From: Treponema sp.
GTDB lineage: Bacteria > Spirochaetota > Spirochaetia > Treponematales > Treponemataceae
Assembly (NCBI GenBank): GCA_024402695.1
Contig: JAKSTG010000004.1
Span: 62,001 to 126,000 of the forward strand
Direction of reading: 5' to 3'
DNA: 64,000 nt
The translations under genes and the position numbers were made by a program. Positions 39,782 to 48,197 of this stretch are shown piece after piece. The stretch's first letter is position 1. Each line of letters opens with the position of its first letter. The notes beneath the pieces were generated by a model. The model did not search any database. It had not been told where the DNA came from and saw only the letters and a list, made by a program, of their open reading frames with translations.

Positions 39782-41113
39782 TTAACGAAGTGCCTGTGCC
39801 GGCCACATTTTGGAAACTTTGCTGCTGGTTCCGCGAACTGCAAGAATTGTCAGAATAATCATAATCACATATTTTGCCAGAACTGAACCTACAGACAGTG
39901 TCCATGTAAGTCTTCCGTTGTGAAGGAAAAATGAAAGGCTTTCGTTTTCTATATGGAAAAAGGAAACCACTACCATAATGAGGATGGCACAGATGCATCC
40001 GCCTACGGCGCCCAGAAGAGAAAGAATTACTGCTTCTGTGGTGAAAAGCTGTCCGCTCTGTTTACCTGTCATGCCAATAGCACGCATGGTTCCGATTTCT
40101 TTGATGCGTTCGTAGAGAATCATTCTGTAAGTGTTTGAAATACCAACCATTACGATCAGCAGAATCACCAGAAGAATGATTGTTGTTACAATGTGAACAA
40201 CCTGAACCACAGTTCCCAGCTGTGGAATTGCATCTGTCAGGGAGAAGGCGCTGTAAAGAGTTCCTTCTTCCAGAGTGTTGTTCAGCTGTTTTCTGAAGTT
40301 TCCTGCAGGATTTGTAGGTGCGGCTTTGTAGGCATCGGCTCTGCTTGTAACAATGTTTCCGTCTTCGCGAATCTTGTTTTCCAGAACCTGTGCCACAGCA
40401 TTCTGCTTGTTTTTTTCTTTCAGGCTGATTGAGAACATTGTGTAGGAATCTTCCGGAAGCTCCATGATTTCGTTGATGTAGTCGATGGCGGCATAGCACA
40501 TGGCGGAAGAAAGCAGGGAAGGATCCTTGCTGATTGCGGCAACGTAAAGTTCACCTACGTTCTTCTGCATTGTAAGGGTGTATGAAGAAAAGAGAAGTGT
40601 GTCGCCAGCTTCAACCTTAAGAGCCTTTGCTGTTTTTTCAGAAAGAATAAGTGAGTTTGGACGGGAAAGTTCTTCCAGGTTTCCGCTAACCAGAACCAGG
40701 GAATCCAGAAGGTGATCTTCTTTTGTGAAGTCTACACCCCAGATTACTGATTCAACTTTTTTGTTGTTGAAAATAAGGGTACCTGATCCCTGAGTACGCA
40801 TGGAATAATATTCATAGTCCTTTACGTTTTCAGTAACGATGTTTTCGATGTATTTTCGGTTACGGATAATGGCATTGAATTTCTTTGTAATGTTACCGTC
40901 TTCGTCTTTAAGGTGTTCAACCCCCTGAACAAAAACGTTTCCGCCCTGCATCTGGGAGATCTGATCCTCAAGACATTTTACGGCGCCACCTGCAAGGCCG
41001 TCGATGGCAGTAACAACAAGAAAGCCGAATCCTATGGCCAGTGCCAGCATGAAGCTTCTTCTTTTCTGGCGGGAAAGATTTCTGGCTGCCATTCTGATAG
41101 TTGATTTCTGCAT
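39782..41113 (-). CDS. ABC transporter permease, FtsX/MacB (LolE-like)
   Basis: A 443-residue inner-membrane permease with the MacB/LolC plan: one N-terminal helix (about 20-40, SFMLALAIGFGFLVVTAIDG in part), a periplasmic domain of about 250 residues, and three C-terminal helices (about 305-330, 355-385, 410-430). IKEIGTMRAIGMTGKQ is the coupling-helix motif that touches the ATPase. Permeases of this type do mechanotransmission rather than transport through a channel. It forms a pair with the 504-residue permease 10 bp upstream. GGAGAG precedes the ATG. Confidence 0.88.
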   Translation of the reverse strand: MQKSTIRMAARNLSRQKRRSFMLALAIGFGFLVVTAIDGLAGGAVKCLEDQISQMQGGNVFVQGVEHLKDEDGNITKKFNAIIRNRKYIENIVTENVKDYEYYSMRTQGSGTLIFNNKKVESVIWGVDFTKEDHLLDSLVLVSGNLEELSRPNSLILSEKTAKALKVEAGDTLLFSSYTLTMQKNVGELYVAAISKDPSLLSSAMCYAAIDYINEIMELPEDSYTMFSISLKEKNKQNAVAQVLENKIREDGNIVTSRADAYKAAPTNPAGNFRKQLNNTLEEGTLYSAFSLTDAIPQLGTVVQVVHIVTTIILLVILLIVMVGISNTYRMILYERIKEIGTMRAIGMTGKQSGQLFTTEAVILSLLGAVGGCICAILIMVVVSFFHIENESLSFFLHNGRLTWTLSVGSVLAKYVIMIILTILAVRGTSSKVSKMWPAQALR

Positions 41114-41123
41114 GAATCTCTCC

Positions 41124-42638
41124 TTATTTGTCGCCCTGGCTTAAAGCTTTGAGCGGTGTGATTTTAAGTGCCATTGAAACCGGATAGAAACAGGCAAAGA
41201 CACTTCCGATTGTAACAATGAGGATAGTTCGGAAGAAACTGATGAAAGTTGGAATCAGGTTTACGGCACCGCCTCCAAGAATCATTTTTGCAATATCATT
41301 TGTTACTTTTATTCCGATTGAGTTGAAAATACCCATGAGGATCAGGGCCAGGACAGAACCTGCCAGGGCGCTGAACATAGTAATTACAATGGATTCTGTA
41401 AGGAAAAGTTTTCTTACAAAGTTTTTGTCAGAGCCCAGGGCGCGCATGGTTCCGATTTCTCCTGTTCTTTCAAGAACAGAAATAAGCATTGTGTTCATAA
41501 TGATGATGAAAACAACAATGGCAAGAATGATTACCAGGGCAACGAAAAGGGTGTTGATTCCTTCTACAGAACTTGTGAAGGTTCCGGAAGCTTCCTTCCA
41601 GTTGCAGACTCTTGCGTTTATTCCTTTGTCTTTGAAAACAGCGTCCAGGTCGCGGACAAAGTCGTCGGTTTTTGAAGGATTATTCAATTTAAGCAGGACG
41701 AAGTGCCAGGCACCGTCATCTGTCTTGTTGAGTTCATCTCTGAGGCTTGTGTCACCAAGAATGGTGTCGAAGTCTGTGCCTGCTGATGTAAGGTCAATAT
41801 CTTCGTCAAAGTCAAAGAAATCGCCGCCGAAAAGGTCTTCTTCCGAGAAGGCAGAAAGAGTAGTGTCGATTTCTTCTGGAAGGTCCTGGGCGAAACTGGC
41901 ACCGTAAGTGAGTTCTGCGAAACTTCTTGAGAATGAAGGATCTGCATAGATGATGGTGAACATACAGGTGTCTTCGTTTTCCTGGCGGAAGAATCCGGTA
42001 ATGACACCGTCACGAAGAATGTTTCCTGCGCTGGCACCAGCAACCAGAATTGTCTGGTTCAGAGTCAGTTCTTCCTTGAAGAATTCCTTGTATTTGGTTT
42101 TAAGTCTTTCATCAACAAGAATCTCATTTGTTCCTGGAGCGGGTCTGCGGCCTTCTGTGATTTTCTGGCCAGGGAACATGTCAAAATAAGTTCCGTCTTC
42201 ACCCGCAAAAAGGAAGCCTACCGGAGCATTGATGATGTTCTGGTCTTCCATCTGGAAGTCGGCATAGTCCTTGTTCATAAGGAGGACTTTTGATGAAATC
42301 ACTTTGGTCTGTTTCTTGATTCCCTTTGTTTCGGCCAGAACCTGCTCAACTTTATCCAGTTCTGCCATGGCAGGAATGGAAGGCATTTCTGTAATTGACT
42401 GAAGCGAAGAGATTCCGAAAAGGTCCATCTGGCATCCTTCCGGAACCGGGTCGGAAATCATGACATCGCCTGAATAGTTGGCTCGGAAGTCTCTTTCCAT
42501 ACCGCGGCTGGTTGCCTCAATAAAACCGTTTCCCAGTTCAATGATACATACACCGAAGGCAATGAAAAGTCCGATGATTGTAGTTTTACGTTTATGCTCT
42601 CTTAAATTGCGGAGAGCCATTCTGAATATTACGCCCAT
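41124..42638 (-). CDS. ABC transporter permease, FtsX/MacB (LolC-like)
   Basis: A 504-residue permease with the same plan as its neighbour: N-terminal helix (about 20-40), a large periplasmic domain (about 45-360) with an acidic insertion near residues 235-275 (FGGDFFDFDEDID), and three helices (about 370-395, 420-450, 470-495). RTGEIGTMRALGSDKNFV is the coupling motif. I choose ATG 42638; the frame extends to a TTG at 42662. It probably pairs with the next permease into a heterodimer served by the single ATPase. Substrate not known; lipoproteins or lipids are likely given the LolA-like gene. Confidence 0.87.
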   Translation of the reverse strand: MGVIFRMALRNLREHKRKTTIIGLFIAFGVCIIELGNGFIEATSRGMERDFRANYSGDVMISDPVPEGCQMDLFGISSLQSITEMPSIPAMAELDKVEQVLAETKGIKKQTKVISSKVLLMNKDYADFQMEDQNIINAPVGFLFAGEDGTYFDMFPGQKITEGRRPAPGTNEILVDERLKTKYKEFFKEELTLNQTILVAGASAGNILRDGVITGFFRQENEDTCMFTIIYADPSFSRSFAELTYGASFAQDLPEEIDTTLSAFSEEDLFGGDFFDFDEDIDLTSAGTDFDTILGDTSLRDELNKTDDGAWHFVLLKLNNPSKTDDFVRDLDAVFKDKGINARVCNWKEASGTFTSSVEGINTLFVALVIILAIVVFIIIMNTMLISVLERTGEIGTMRALGSDKNFVRKLFLTESIVITMFSALAGSVLALILMGIFNSIGIKVTNDIAKMILGGGAVNLIPTFISFFRTILIVTIGSVFACFYPVSMALKITPLKALSQGDK

Positions 42639-42674
42639 AATGTTTGTCTCTTTGTTATGCAATTCAAGATAGAT

Positions 42675-43472
42675 TTAGATGTTTTCGTAAATGTCCGAAC
42701 CTTCTTTGTGTTCATCATTTTTTACAAGACCGTCGAAAATGTGGATTACGTGGTCACACATGTTTACGATACGCTTGTCATGAGTAGAGAAGATGAAGGT
42801 TGTCTGAAGGCCAGGATCTTTGTTCAGTTCTTTCATAAGGGAAAGAATCTGTTTTGAGTTTTCACTGTCCAGGTTGGCTGTAGGTTCATCGGCCAGGATT
42901 ACAGGTGCCTTAGTAACAAGGGCTCTTGCGATGGCTACGCGCTGGCGCTGTCCGCCGGAAAGTTCTCCCGGTTTGTGGTCGCGCCAGTCAGAAAGTCCGA
43001 CTTTTTCCATAAGGAAAGAAATCCATTCTTCTTTCTGGGCTTTTGTGAAAGAATCAACTGCACATTCACAGTCTTTTTCTTTTGAAGTAAGAAGGAGTGG
43101 GAATTCAATGTTCTCATAGACATTAAGAACCGGAATAAGGTTGAAGGTCTGGAAGATGAATCCCAGGTGTGAACGGCGAAGTGCTGTGATTTTTTTGTCC
43201 ACAGCTTTTCCTTTGCGTCCTGACCCGAAGTTCTTTGCACCAAGGTCGATTCCTTCGTAGATGTTTTTTCCATCAATAATGATTTCCCCGGCGGTAGGTG
43301 TGTCTATAAGACCGATCATGTTAAGAAGTGTAGATTTTCCTGATCCTGATGGGCCTGAAATACTGGCAAATTCACCTTTTTCGATATCAAGGGAAATTCC
43401 TTTTACTGCGTGAACTTCCTGTTTCCCGAGTGGATAAGTTTTTTCAACGCTGTTCAATTTTACGACTGACAT
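42675..43472 (-). CDS. ABC transporter ATPase, LolD/MacB type
   Basis: A 265-residue ATPase with Walker A GPSGSGKST (40-48), a Q-loop in FIFQTFNLIP, signature LSGGQRQRVAIARAL, Walker B VILADEPT and the switch His in STHD. A basic insertion of about 25 residues (near 71-95, LGAKNFGSGRKGKA) is unusual for LolD. It starts the operon ATPase - permease - permease - LolA-like - barrel. GGAGA precedes the ATG. Confidence 0.92.
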   Translation of the reverse strand: MSVVKLNSVEKTYPLGKQEVHAVKGISLDIEKGEFASISGPSGSGKSTLLNMIGLIDTPTAGEIIIDGKNIYEGIDLGAKNFGSGRKGKAVDKKITALRRSHLGFIFQTFNLIPVLNVYENIEFPLLLTSKEKDCECAVDSFTKAQKEEWISFLMEKVGLSDWRDHKPGELSGGQRQRVAIARALVTKAPVILADEPTANLDSENSKQILSLMKELNKDPGLQTTFIFSTHDKRIVNMCDHVIHIFDGLVKNDEHKEGSDIYENI

Positions 43473-43510
43473 AGTTTCTCCATATTTATTGTATAATAAC
43501 TAAACAAAAT

Positions 43511-44134
43511 TTATTTTCTGAGGATACGGATAAAAAGATTTAAAGATGTAAGAATTACTGAAAAAAGAATCAGAAGAATTACATAGATTGCAGGGCTGTC
43601 CATAAGGAAAAAGCTTTCTGCGGCGGCAGGGATGCAAAAAGAAACCAGAATAAGGATGATTCCTACTGCAATGAGTCCTTTTTTACCTTTAAGACCATTC
43701 TGGATATAAGAAACTCCCTGACTCAGGGAAACCAGAAGACTTGTGAAAAGAACCGGTTTTGCAAGAACTTCAAAAGCAGTCTTTGTTTCCGGTGAAGTGA
43801 TTACAATATATGGAAGGAATACAACGTAGAAGGAGGTTACAAGAGGGAAGAAAGCTTCCAGTTTGAAATCCAGGTCATCTTTCGAGAGCAGGAAGAATAC
43901 TGCGTAGAGAAGAACAATTGGAAGGAAGGCTTCTCTGAAGAAAAGGTACAGAAAATTCGGAGCGAAAGAAAGAGGAATGTTTCTGTGGGAAAGAGTAAAG
44001 AACTCTTTGAGTGCAAATACCAGGAAGGCTGTAACGCAGCCTGTGATAATCATTATGATATTAACTTTTTTCTTTGACTGAAGAAAATAAAGCCCCAGAA
44101 CCAGAGGCAGTAAACAAATGCTGAAAGTATACAT
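43511..44134 (-). CDS. Polytopic membrane protein, unknown function
   Basis: A 207-residue inner-membrane protein with about six hydrophobic helices and short charged loops (KSKKKVN, SKDDLDF, NGLKGKKG). No motif I recognise. It lies 38 bp upstream of the ABC ATPase on the same strand, so it may be transcribed with the export operon. No Shine-Dalgarno is visible, and a TATTAT lies 6 bases before the ATG, which might mean another leaderless start. Confidence 0.6.
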   Translation of the reverse strand: MYTFSICLLPLVLGLYFLQSKKKVNIIMIITGCVTAFLVFALKEFFTLSHRNIPLSFAPNFLYLFFREAFLPIVLLYAVFFLLSKDDLDFKLEAFFPLVTSFYVVFLPYIVITSPETKTAFEVLAKPVLFTSLLVSLSQGVSYIQNGLKGKKGLIAVGIILILVSFCIPAAAESFFLMDSPAIYVILLILFSVILTSLNLFIRILRK

Positions 44135-44202
44135 ATATTAATAATAATAAGAATCAGGGTAAAAGAAAAGTATACCTGTTCTTTAATCCTTTTTAGGGAA
44201 GG

Positions 44203-46236
44203 TTAAAGCAGATTTACAGGGTCTACGTCGTATTCAACGTAGACATTCTGGTTCAGACGGTAGTTTTTCTGTAGATTACGGGCCATAGCCTGAAGAGGCA
44301 CAATGGAAGAAGCTTTCAGGAGTATCTGGAAACGGTAATTCTGGGAGATTTTGTTTATAGGACATTCAGCAGGTCCCATGACCAGGATACCTTTCTGAAG
44401 ATTTTCATTAAGGATCTGGGTTGCCTGGGCGCAGGCAGAGTATGCAAGATTCTGGTCGGCGCTTCTGAAAACCAGGCGTACCATGCGGCAGAATGGAGGA
44501 AAATCCAGGATTTCCCGGTTCTGCAGTTCCAGATTGTAGAATTCACGGACTTTACCGGCGGCGGCAAAGGCAATTGGTTCCTGATAAGGATTGTAAGTCT
44601 GGACAAATACCTTGCCGTCAGGGAAATAACGTCCGGCACGGCCTGCAACCTGGGTAATAAGGCTGAAGGTACGTTCTCCGGCTCTGAAATCAGGCATATG
44701 AAGTCCGGTGTCTGCAAGAATTACCCCAACCAGCTGAAGTTTCGGGAAGTTCAGTCCTTTTGCGACCATCTGTGTTCCAAGAAGAATGTCATATTCGCCT
44801 GATCTGAACTGATCCAGTTTTTCCACAAGTTCTTCCTTTTTAGTGATTACGTCAGTATCCAGACGCAGGATTCTTGCATTGGGGAATTTTGCCCTTGTTT
44901 CCGCTTCGATGAACTCAGTTCCGAAGCCGGAAGTTCCTGTATCCATAGAACCGCATTTAGGACAGCTCTGAGGCGGCTGGATGGACCATCCGCAGTAATG
45001 GCATTTAAGACGGTTTTCACCTTTGTGGTATGTCATCTGAACGGAACAGTTTTTACAGGTTATTTCGTTTCCACAGGTGCGACAGGTAAAGTAATGGGTA
45101 AAGCCGCGGCGATTCAGAAAGAGAATTGCCTGTTTTTTCTGTTCCAGAGTTTTGTTGATTTCATTTTCCAAAGGAGCTGAAATGCATCCACCGTTGGCAG
45201 TCTTGAACTGGTTCAGGTTGATTGTATTGATGTGCGGCATGGCACCACCGGCAAGGCGCACGGAAAGGGTATGGGCCTTGATGGTTTTTGTCTGCATTCC
45301 ATGCCAGGCTTCTACGCTTGGAGTGGCGCTTCCCATAACAAGGGGAAAGTGTTCTGTAACAGATCGGTGCATGGCAACCTGGCGGGCGTGGTACCGGGGT
45401 GTGGTCCCCGACTTGTAGGAACCGTCGTGTTCTTCGTCGATGATGATAAGCCCCAGATCCGGAACAGGAGCGAAAACCGCACTTCTGGCTCCGACTACAA
45501 CTCTTGCCTGACGATTTTGGATTCTGTGCCATTCATTAAGGCGCCTGCTTGGAGTAAGCCCTGAATGAAGGATCGCCGCTGTGTCCCCGAAACGGTTCAC
45601 TATATCCTGGCAAACCTGGCTTGTAAGTCCGATTTCAGGAACCAGGTAGATTACGCCTTTTCCTGCGGCCAGCATTTTTTCGGCGACAGAAAGAAATACT
45701 TCGGTTTTTCCCGAACCTGTAGGTCCGTAAAGATAATGGAACTGTGATTTTGCCGGAGCATTTTCGCAGTCGAAGGCGCCTGAAAGAATCTCATCTACAG
45801 CCTTCTGCTGTTCTTCGGAAAGATCGTTCTTTTTGAAGCTGTCTCCAAGATCAGTTTCAAAGGCAAAACCGCCTGCAGAAGTTTCACGTCTTCCGGAAGG
45901 AATCATTGTGAAAACCGCTTCGCCGAAAGTGCAGAGATAATATCTTGCAATCCATCTGGCGGTTTCAATAAGTTCTGGTCCAAAGAGAGGTTCTGTATCA
46001 AGGATTTTTTTTACGGGGCGTATTTTTTCAGGACCAACGGCACAGGTTTCGGGAACCGAGTCGTATACGGCTGTAATGAAACCTGTGGTCTTTTTGTTCC
46101 CGAACATGATTTCTGCTCTGCAGCCAATCTGTGGCTTTGGTTCAGTTTCAGCCTTTTTGGGATCTTTGTGAGGAATAAAAGAATAGGTAAAAGGCTGGTC
46201 AACCGGCAGGTTCAGAATTACGTCCAGGTAAGTCAT
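44203..46236 (-). CDS. priA: Primosomal protein N' (replication restart helicase)
   Basis: PriA restarts stalled forks: it binds the fork, unwinds 3'-5' and loads DnaB helpers. The 677-residue protein has the N-terminal DNA-binding domain (to about 115), Walker A in YGPTGSGKTEVFL, DEEH in IIDEEHDGSYKS, and the eight Cys zinc cluster (CRTCGNEITCKNC, CHYCGW, CPKCGS). The C-terminal helicase motif has VAGRAGR. AAGGA precedes the ATG. It lies next to the uracil-DNA glycosylase gene, 11 bp downstream of it, in a DNA-repair neighbourhood with recJ and recO. Confidence 0.95.
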   Translation of the reverse strand: MTYLDVILNLPVDQPFTYSFIPHKDPKKAETEPKPQIGCRAEIMFGNKKTTGFITAVYDSVPETCAVGPEKIRPVKKILDTEPLFGPELIETARWIARYYLCTFGEAVFTMIPSGRRETSAGGFAFETDLGDSFKKNDLSEEQQKAVDEILSGAFDCENAPAKSQFHYLYGPTGSGKTEVFLSVAEKMLAAGKGVIYLVPEIGLTSQVCQDIVNRFGDTAAILHSGLTPSRRLNEWHRIQNRQARVVVGARSAVFAPVPDLGLIIIDEEHDGSYKSGTTPRYHARQVAMHRSVTEHFPLVMGSATPSVEAWHGMQTKTIKAHTLSVRLAGGAMPHINTINLNQFKTANGGCISAPLENEINKTLEQKKQAILFLNRRGFTHYFTCRTCGNEITCKNCSVQMTYHKGENRLKCHYCGWSIQPPQSCPKCGSMDTGTSGFGTEFIEAETRAKFPNARILRLDTDVITKKEELVEKLDQFRSGEYDILLGTQMVAKGLNFPKLQLVGVILADTGLHMPDFRAGERTFSLITQVAGRAGRYFPDGKVFVQTYNPYQEPIAFAAAGKVREFYNLELQNREILDFPPFCRMVRLVFRSADQNLAYSACAQATQILNENLQKGILVMGPAECPINKISQNYRFQILLKASSIVPLQAMARNLQKNYRLNQNVYVEYDVDPVNLL

Positions 46237-46247
46237 GGAGAATCCTT

Positions 46248-47162
46248 CTACTGGTTAAAAAGAGCGGCGTAGGATGGAGAAAGTTCTTTCAGTTTGGCGG
46301 CAAATGCACGGAGGTCATCCCATACCGGTTTCTTAAGGTTCTGGTTTTTAAGAACTTCCGAAGGATTCCAGGTAATGAATACCGGAATACCGTTGTAGTC
46401 GAACCACTGTCCGTGGAGCTGGTCTATAGAAAGAGAAAGATTTACATTCTGGTTGTTCTTAAGAAGAGAAACCGAAGGTACACGTCCTGCGCAAAGAATT
46501 GCTTTTGGTTTAAGACATTTGATCTGTGCTTCAAGGAAGCCTGAACAGGCGTCGGTTTCTTCAGGATAAGGATCCCGGTTCTGAGGAACTGCACATTTTA
46601 CACAGTTTGTAAGGAAGCAGTTTGTGTTGCGGTCCAGCTTGATTGCGCCAAGCATTTTGTCCATAAGAGTACCGGCGCTTCCTGTGAAAGAAAGTCCCGA
46701 AGCATTTTCTTCTGCTCCCGGAGCATCGCCGATGACAAGAACTTCCGGAGTTCTTGAACCAACGCCCGGAACAACATTGTTTCTTGTACGGGCAAGGGAA
46801 CATCTGGTACAACGGGCAATCTTTACAATCAGCTCACCCATAGAGATTCCGCCAGAAGAAGATACAGGAACCTGCTCTGGTGTCTGTACAGGATTTGAAA
46901 CAGGATTTACGTTTGAGGCAGAGGTTGGAGTCTGAACAGAAATGTTCTGAGAAACAGGCGCAGCATTCTGCGGTCTTGAAACGGCAGGAGCTGCCTGCTG
47001 AAGAGGTGCCTGTGTAGGAATCTGAGTCTGTTCCTGTGTCTGTGGGTCAGTAACATTCAGTTTTACCTTTTCATCTGCAAAGGCTGGAGTGGTGTAGCCG
47101 TAAACATTTCTCGATGCTGTTCTGAGAAGATTGTAAATAGTCTGTTTTTCTTCGCCTGTCAT
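46248..47162 (-). CDS. Uracil-DNA glycosylase, family 4, with long N-terminal linker
   Basis: Family 4 UDGs remove uracil from DNA and hold a 4Fe-4S cluster. The catalytic part (about 125-304) has CTRCSLARTRNNVVPGVG with the first Cys pair, the water-activating motif VIGDAPGAEE, NCVKCAVPQNRDPYPEE with another Cys, and the C-terminal motif TWNPSEVL (many members have HPS). The first 110 residues are unusual: a short helix, then a Gln/Pro/Ala/Val-rich linker (PTQAPLQQAAPAVSRPQ). The usual length is about 200, here 304. The start at 47162 has AGGAT and lies 7 bp after the M23 stop. Confidence 0.87.
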   Translation of the reverse strand: MTGEEKQTIYNLLRTASRNVYGYTTPAFADEKVKLNVTDPQTQEQTQIPTQAPLQQAAPAVSRPQNAAPVSQNISVQTPTSASNVNPVSNPVQTPEQVPVSSSGGISMGELIVKIARCTRCSLARTRNNVVPGVGSRTPEVLVIGDAPGAEENASGLSFTGSAGTLMDKMLGAIKLDRNTNCFLTNCVKCAVPQNRDPYPEETDACSGFLEAQIKCLKPKAILCAGRVPSVSLLKNNQNVNLSLSIDQLHGQWFDYNGIPVFITWNPSEVLKNQNLKKPVWDDLRAFAAKLKELSPSYAALFNQ

Positions 47163-47169
47163 TTTTATC

Positions 47170-48156
47170 CTATTCGCTGAATGCAAAATTACTGAAGAAG
47201 AATTCAGGGCGTACTGCACACATGTTCAGACGAACTTCCCAGTGAAGGTGAGGTCCTGTTGCAAGTCCTGTGCATCCTGATTTTCCAATAAGTTCTCCGG
47301 CTTTGACCATATCACCTTCTTTTACGTCCATTGAGTCCAGGTGATAGTAAAGACTGTAAAGTCCCGGAAGATGTTCGATAACAATGCTCCAGCCTGTAGA
47401 AATACGTGATTCAGCCATTACAACTTTCCCGTCTCCGCAGGCGCGAACTTCGCTGCCTGTAGGAATGCCGTAGTCGTTTCCGTAATGGAGACTTGTAGAA
47501 GACTTTCCGTTTGAGTAGGCATAAACGCGGCGGTCACCGAAGTGTGCTGTGTAACGGGTTGATGTAGTTGGTGAAACAAAAGGCTTCAGACAGAAAATGT
47601 CCTGGGTCATGGCTGTTTCAAGGATGTTGTTCAGTTTTTCAATCTGGGCAGTGCGTTCAGGACTGTTGTCTGTTTTGATTGCAGTATTTGCATCATTCAG
47701 TTCTATGGTTTCAGAATCAAATTCTCTGTCCTGGAAAACCAGTGGAAGTTCGAATTCCTTTGCTTTGTCATCAAGGTAGAAGATAACTTTAAGGTTATAA
47801 TCTCCGTCTGTAAGCCAGCTGGAAAGAGGAACACCTGCAAGAAAATCAAAAGGAATATTCTTTTTTGAAGGTTTGTTAAGTGTATAGAAAACGGCTTTAT
47901 CTACCAGCTTTTTATTTTTGTAAAGCTGAAGAACAGCACTTTTTTCCGATTCGGTAAGAAATTTTTTAAGGTTCTTGCCGTACTGGAAATTCATTCTTAC
48001 AAAAACAGCATCTCCCGGAACAACTGTATTATTGTAGTTAACTTTCAGAGTATATTCTTCACCGTTATAAACAGCAGCCTTTGCAAAGAGAAGGGAACTG
48101 AGCATAAGGAACAGCACAGAGACCACGATCTTTTTGTAAATCATTCTATTTTTCAT
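47170..48156 (-). CDS. Exported M23 peptidase
   Basis: A 328-residue periplasmic endopeptidase for peptidoglycan. Signal peptide: residues 1 to about 26. An N-terminal beta domain (about 30-140; YTLKVNYNNTVVPGDAVFV) precedes the catalytic domain. Zinc ligands are complete: His and Asp in LHYGNDYGIP, and HLH in GPHLHWEVRLN. It sits between recJ (41 bp upstream) and the UDG gene (7 bp downstream), although these are cytoplasmic repair functions; co-transcription may only be positional. AAGGA precedes the ATG. Confidence 0.87.
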   Translation of the reverse strand: MKNRMIYKKIVVSVLFLMLSSLLFAKAAVYNGEEYTLKVNYNNTVVPGDAVFVRMNFQYGKNLKKFLTESEKSAVLQLYKNKKLVDKAVFYTLNKPSKKNIPFDFLAGVPLSSWLTDGDYNLKVIFYLDDKAKEFELPLVFQDREFDSETIELNDANTAIKTDNSPERTAQIEKLNNILETAMTQDIFCLKPFVSPTTSTRYTAHFGDRRVYAYSNGKSSTSLHYGNDYGIPTGSEVRACGDGKVVMAESRISTGWSIVIEHLPGLYSLYYHLDSMDVKEGDMVKAGELIGKSGCTGLATGPHLHWEVRLNMCAVRPEFFFSNFAFSE

Positions 48157-48197
48157 ACAATTTTCCTTTTTTCAGATAATTTTGACCGTAAGTAAGC

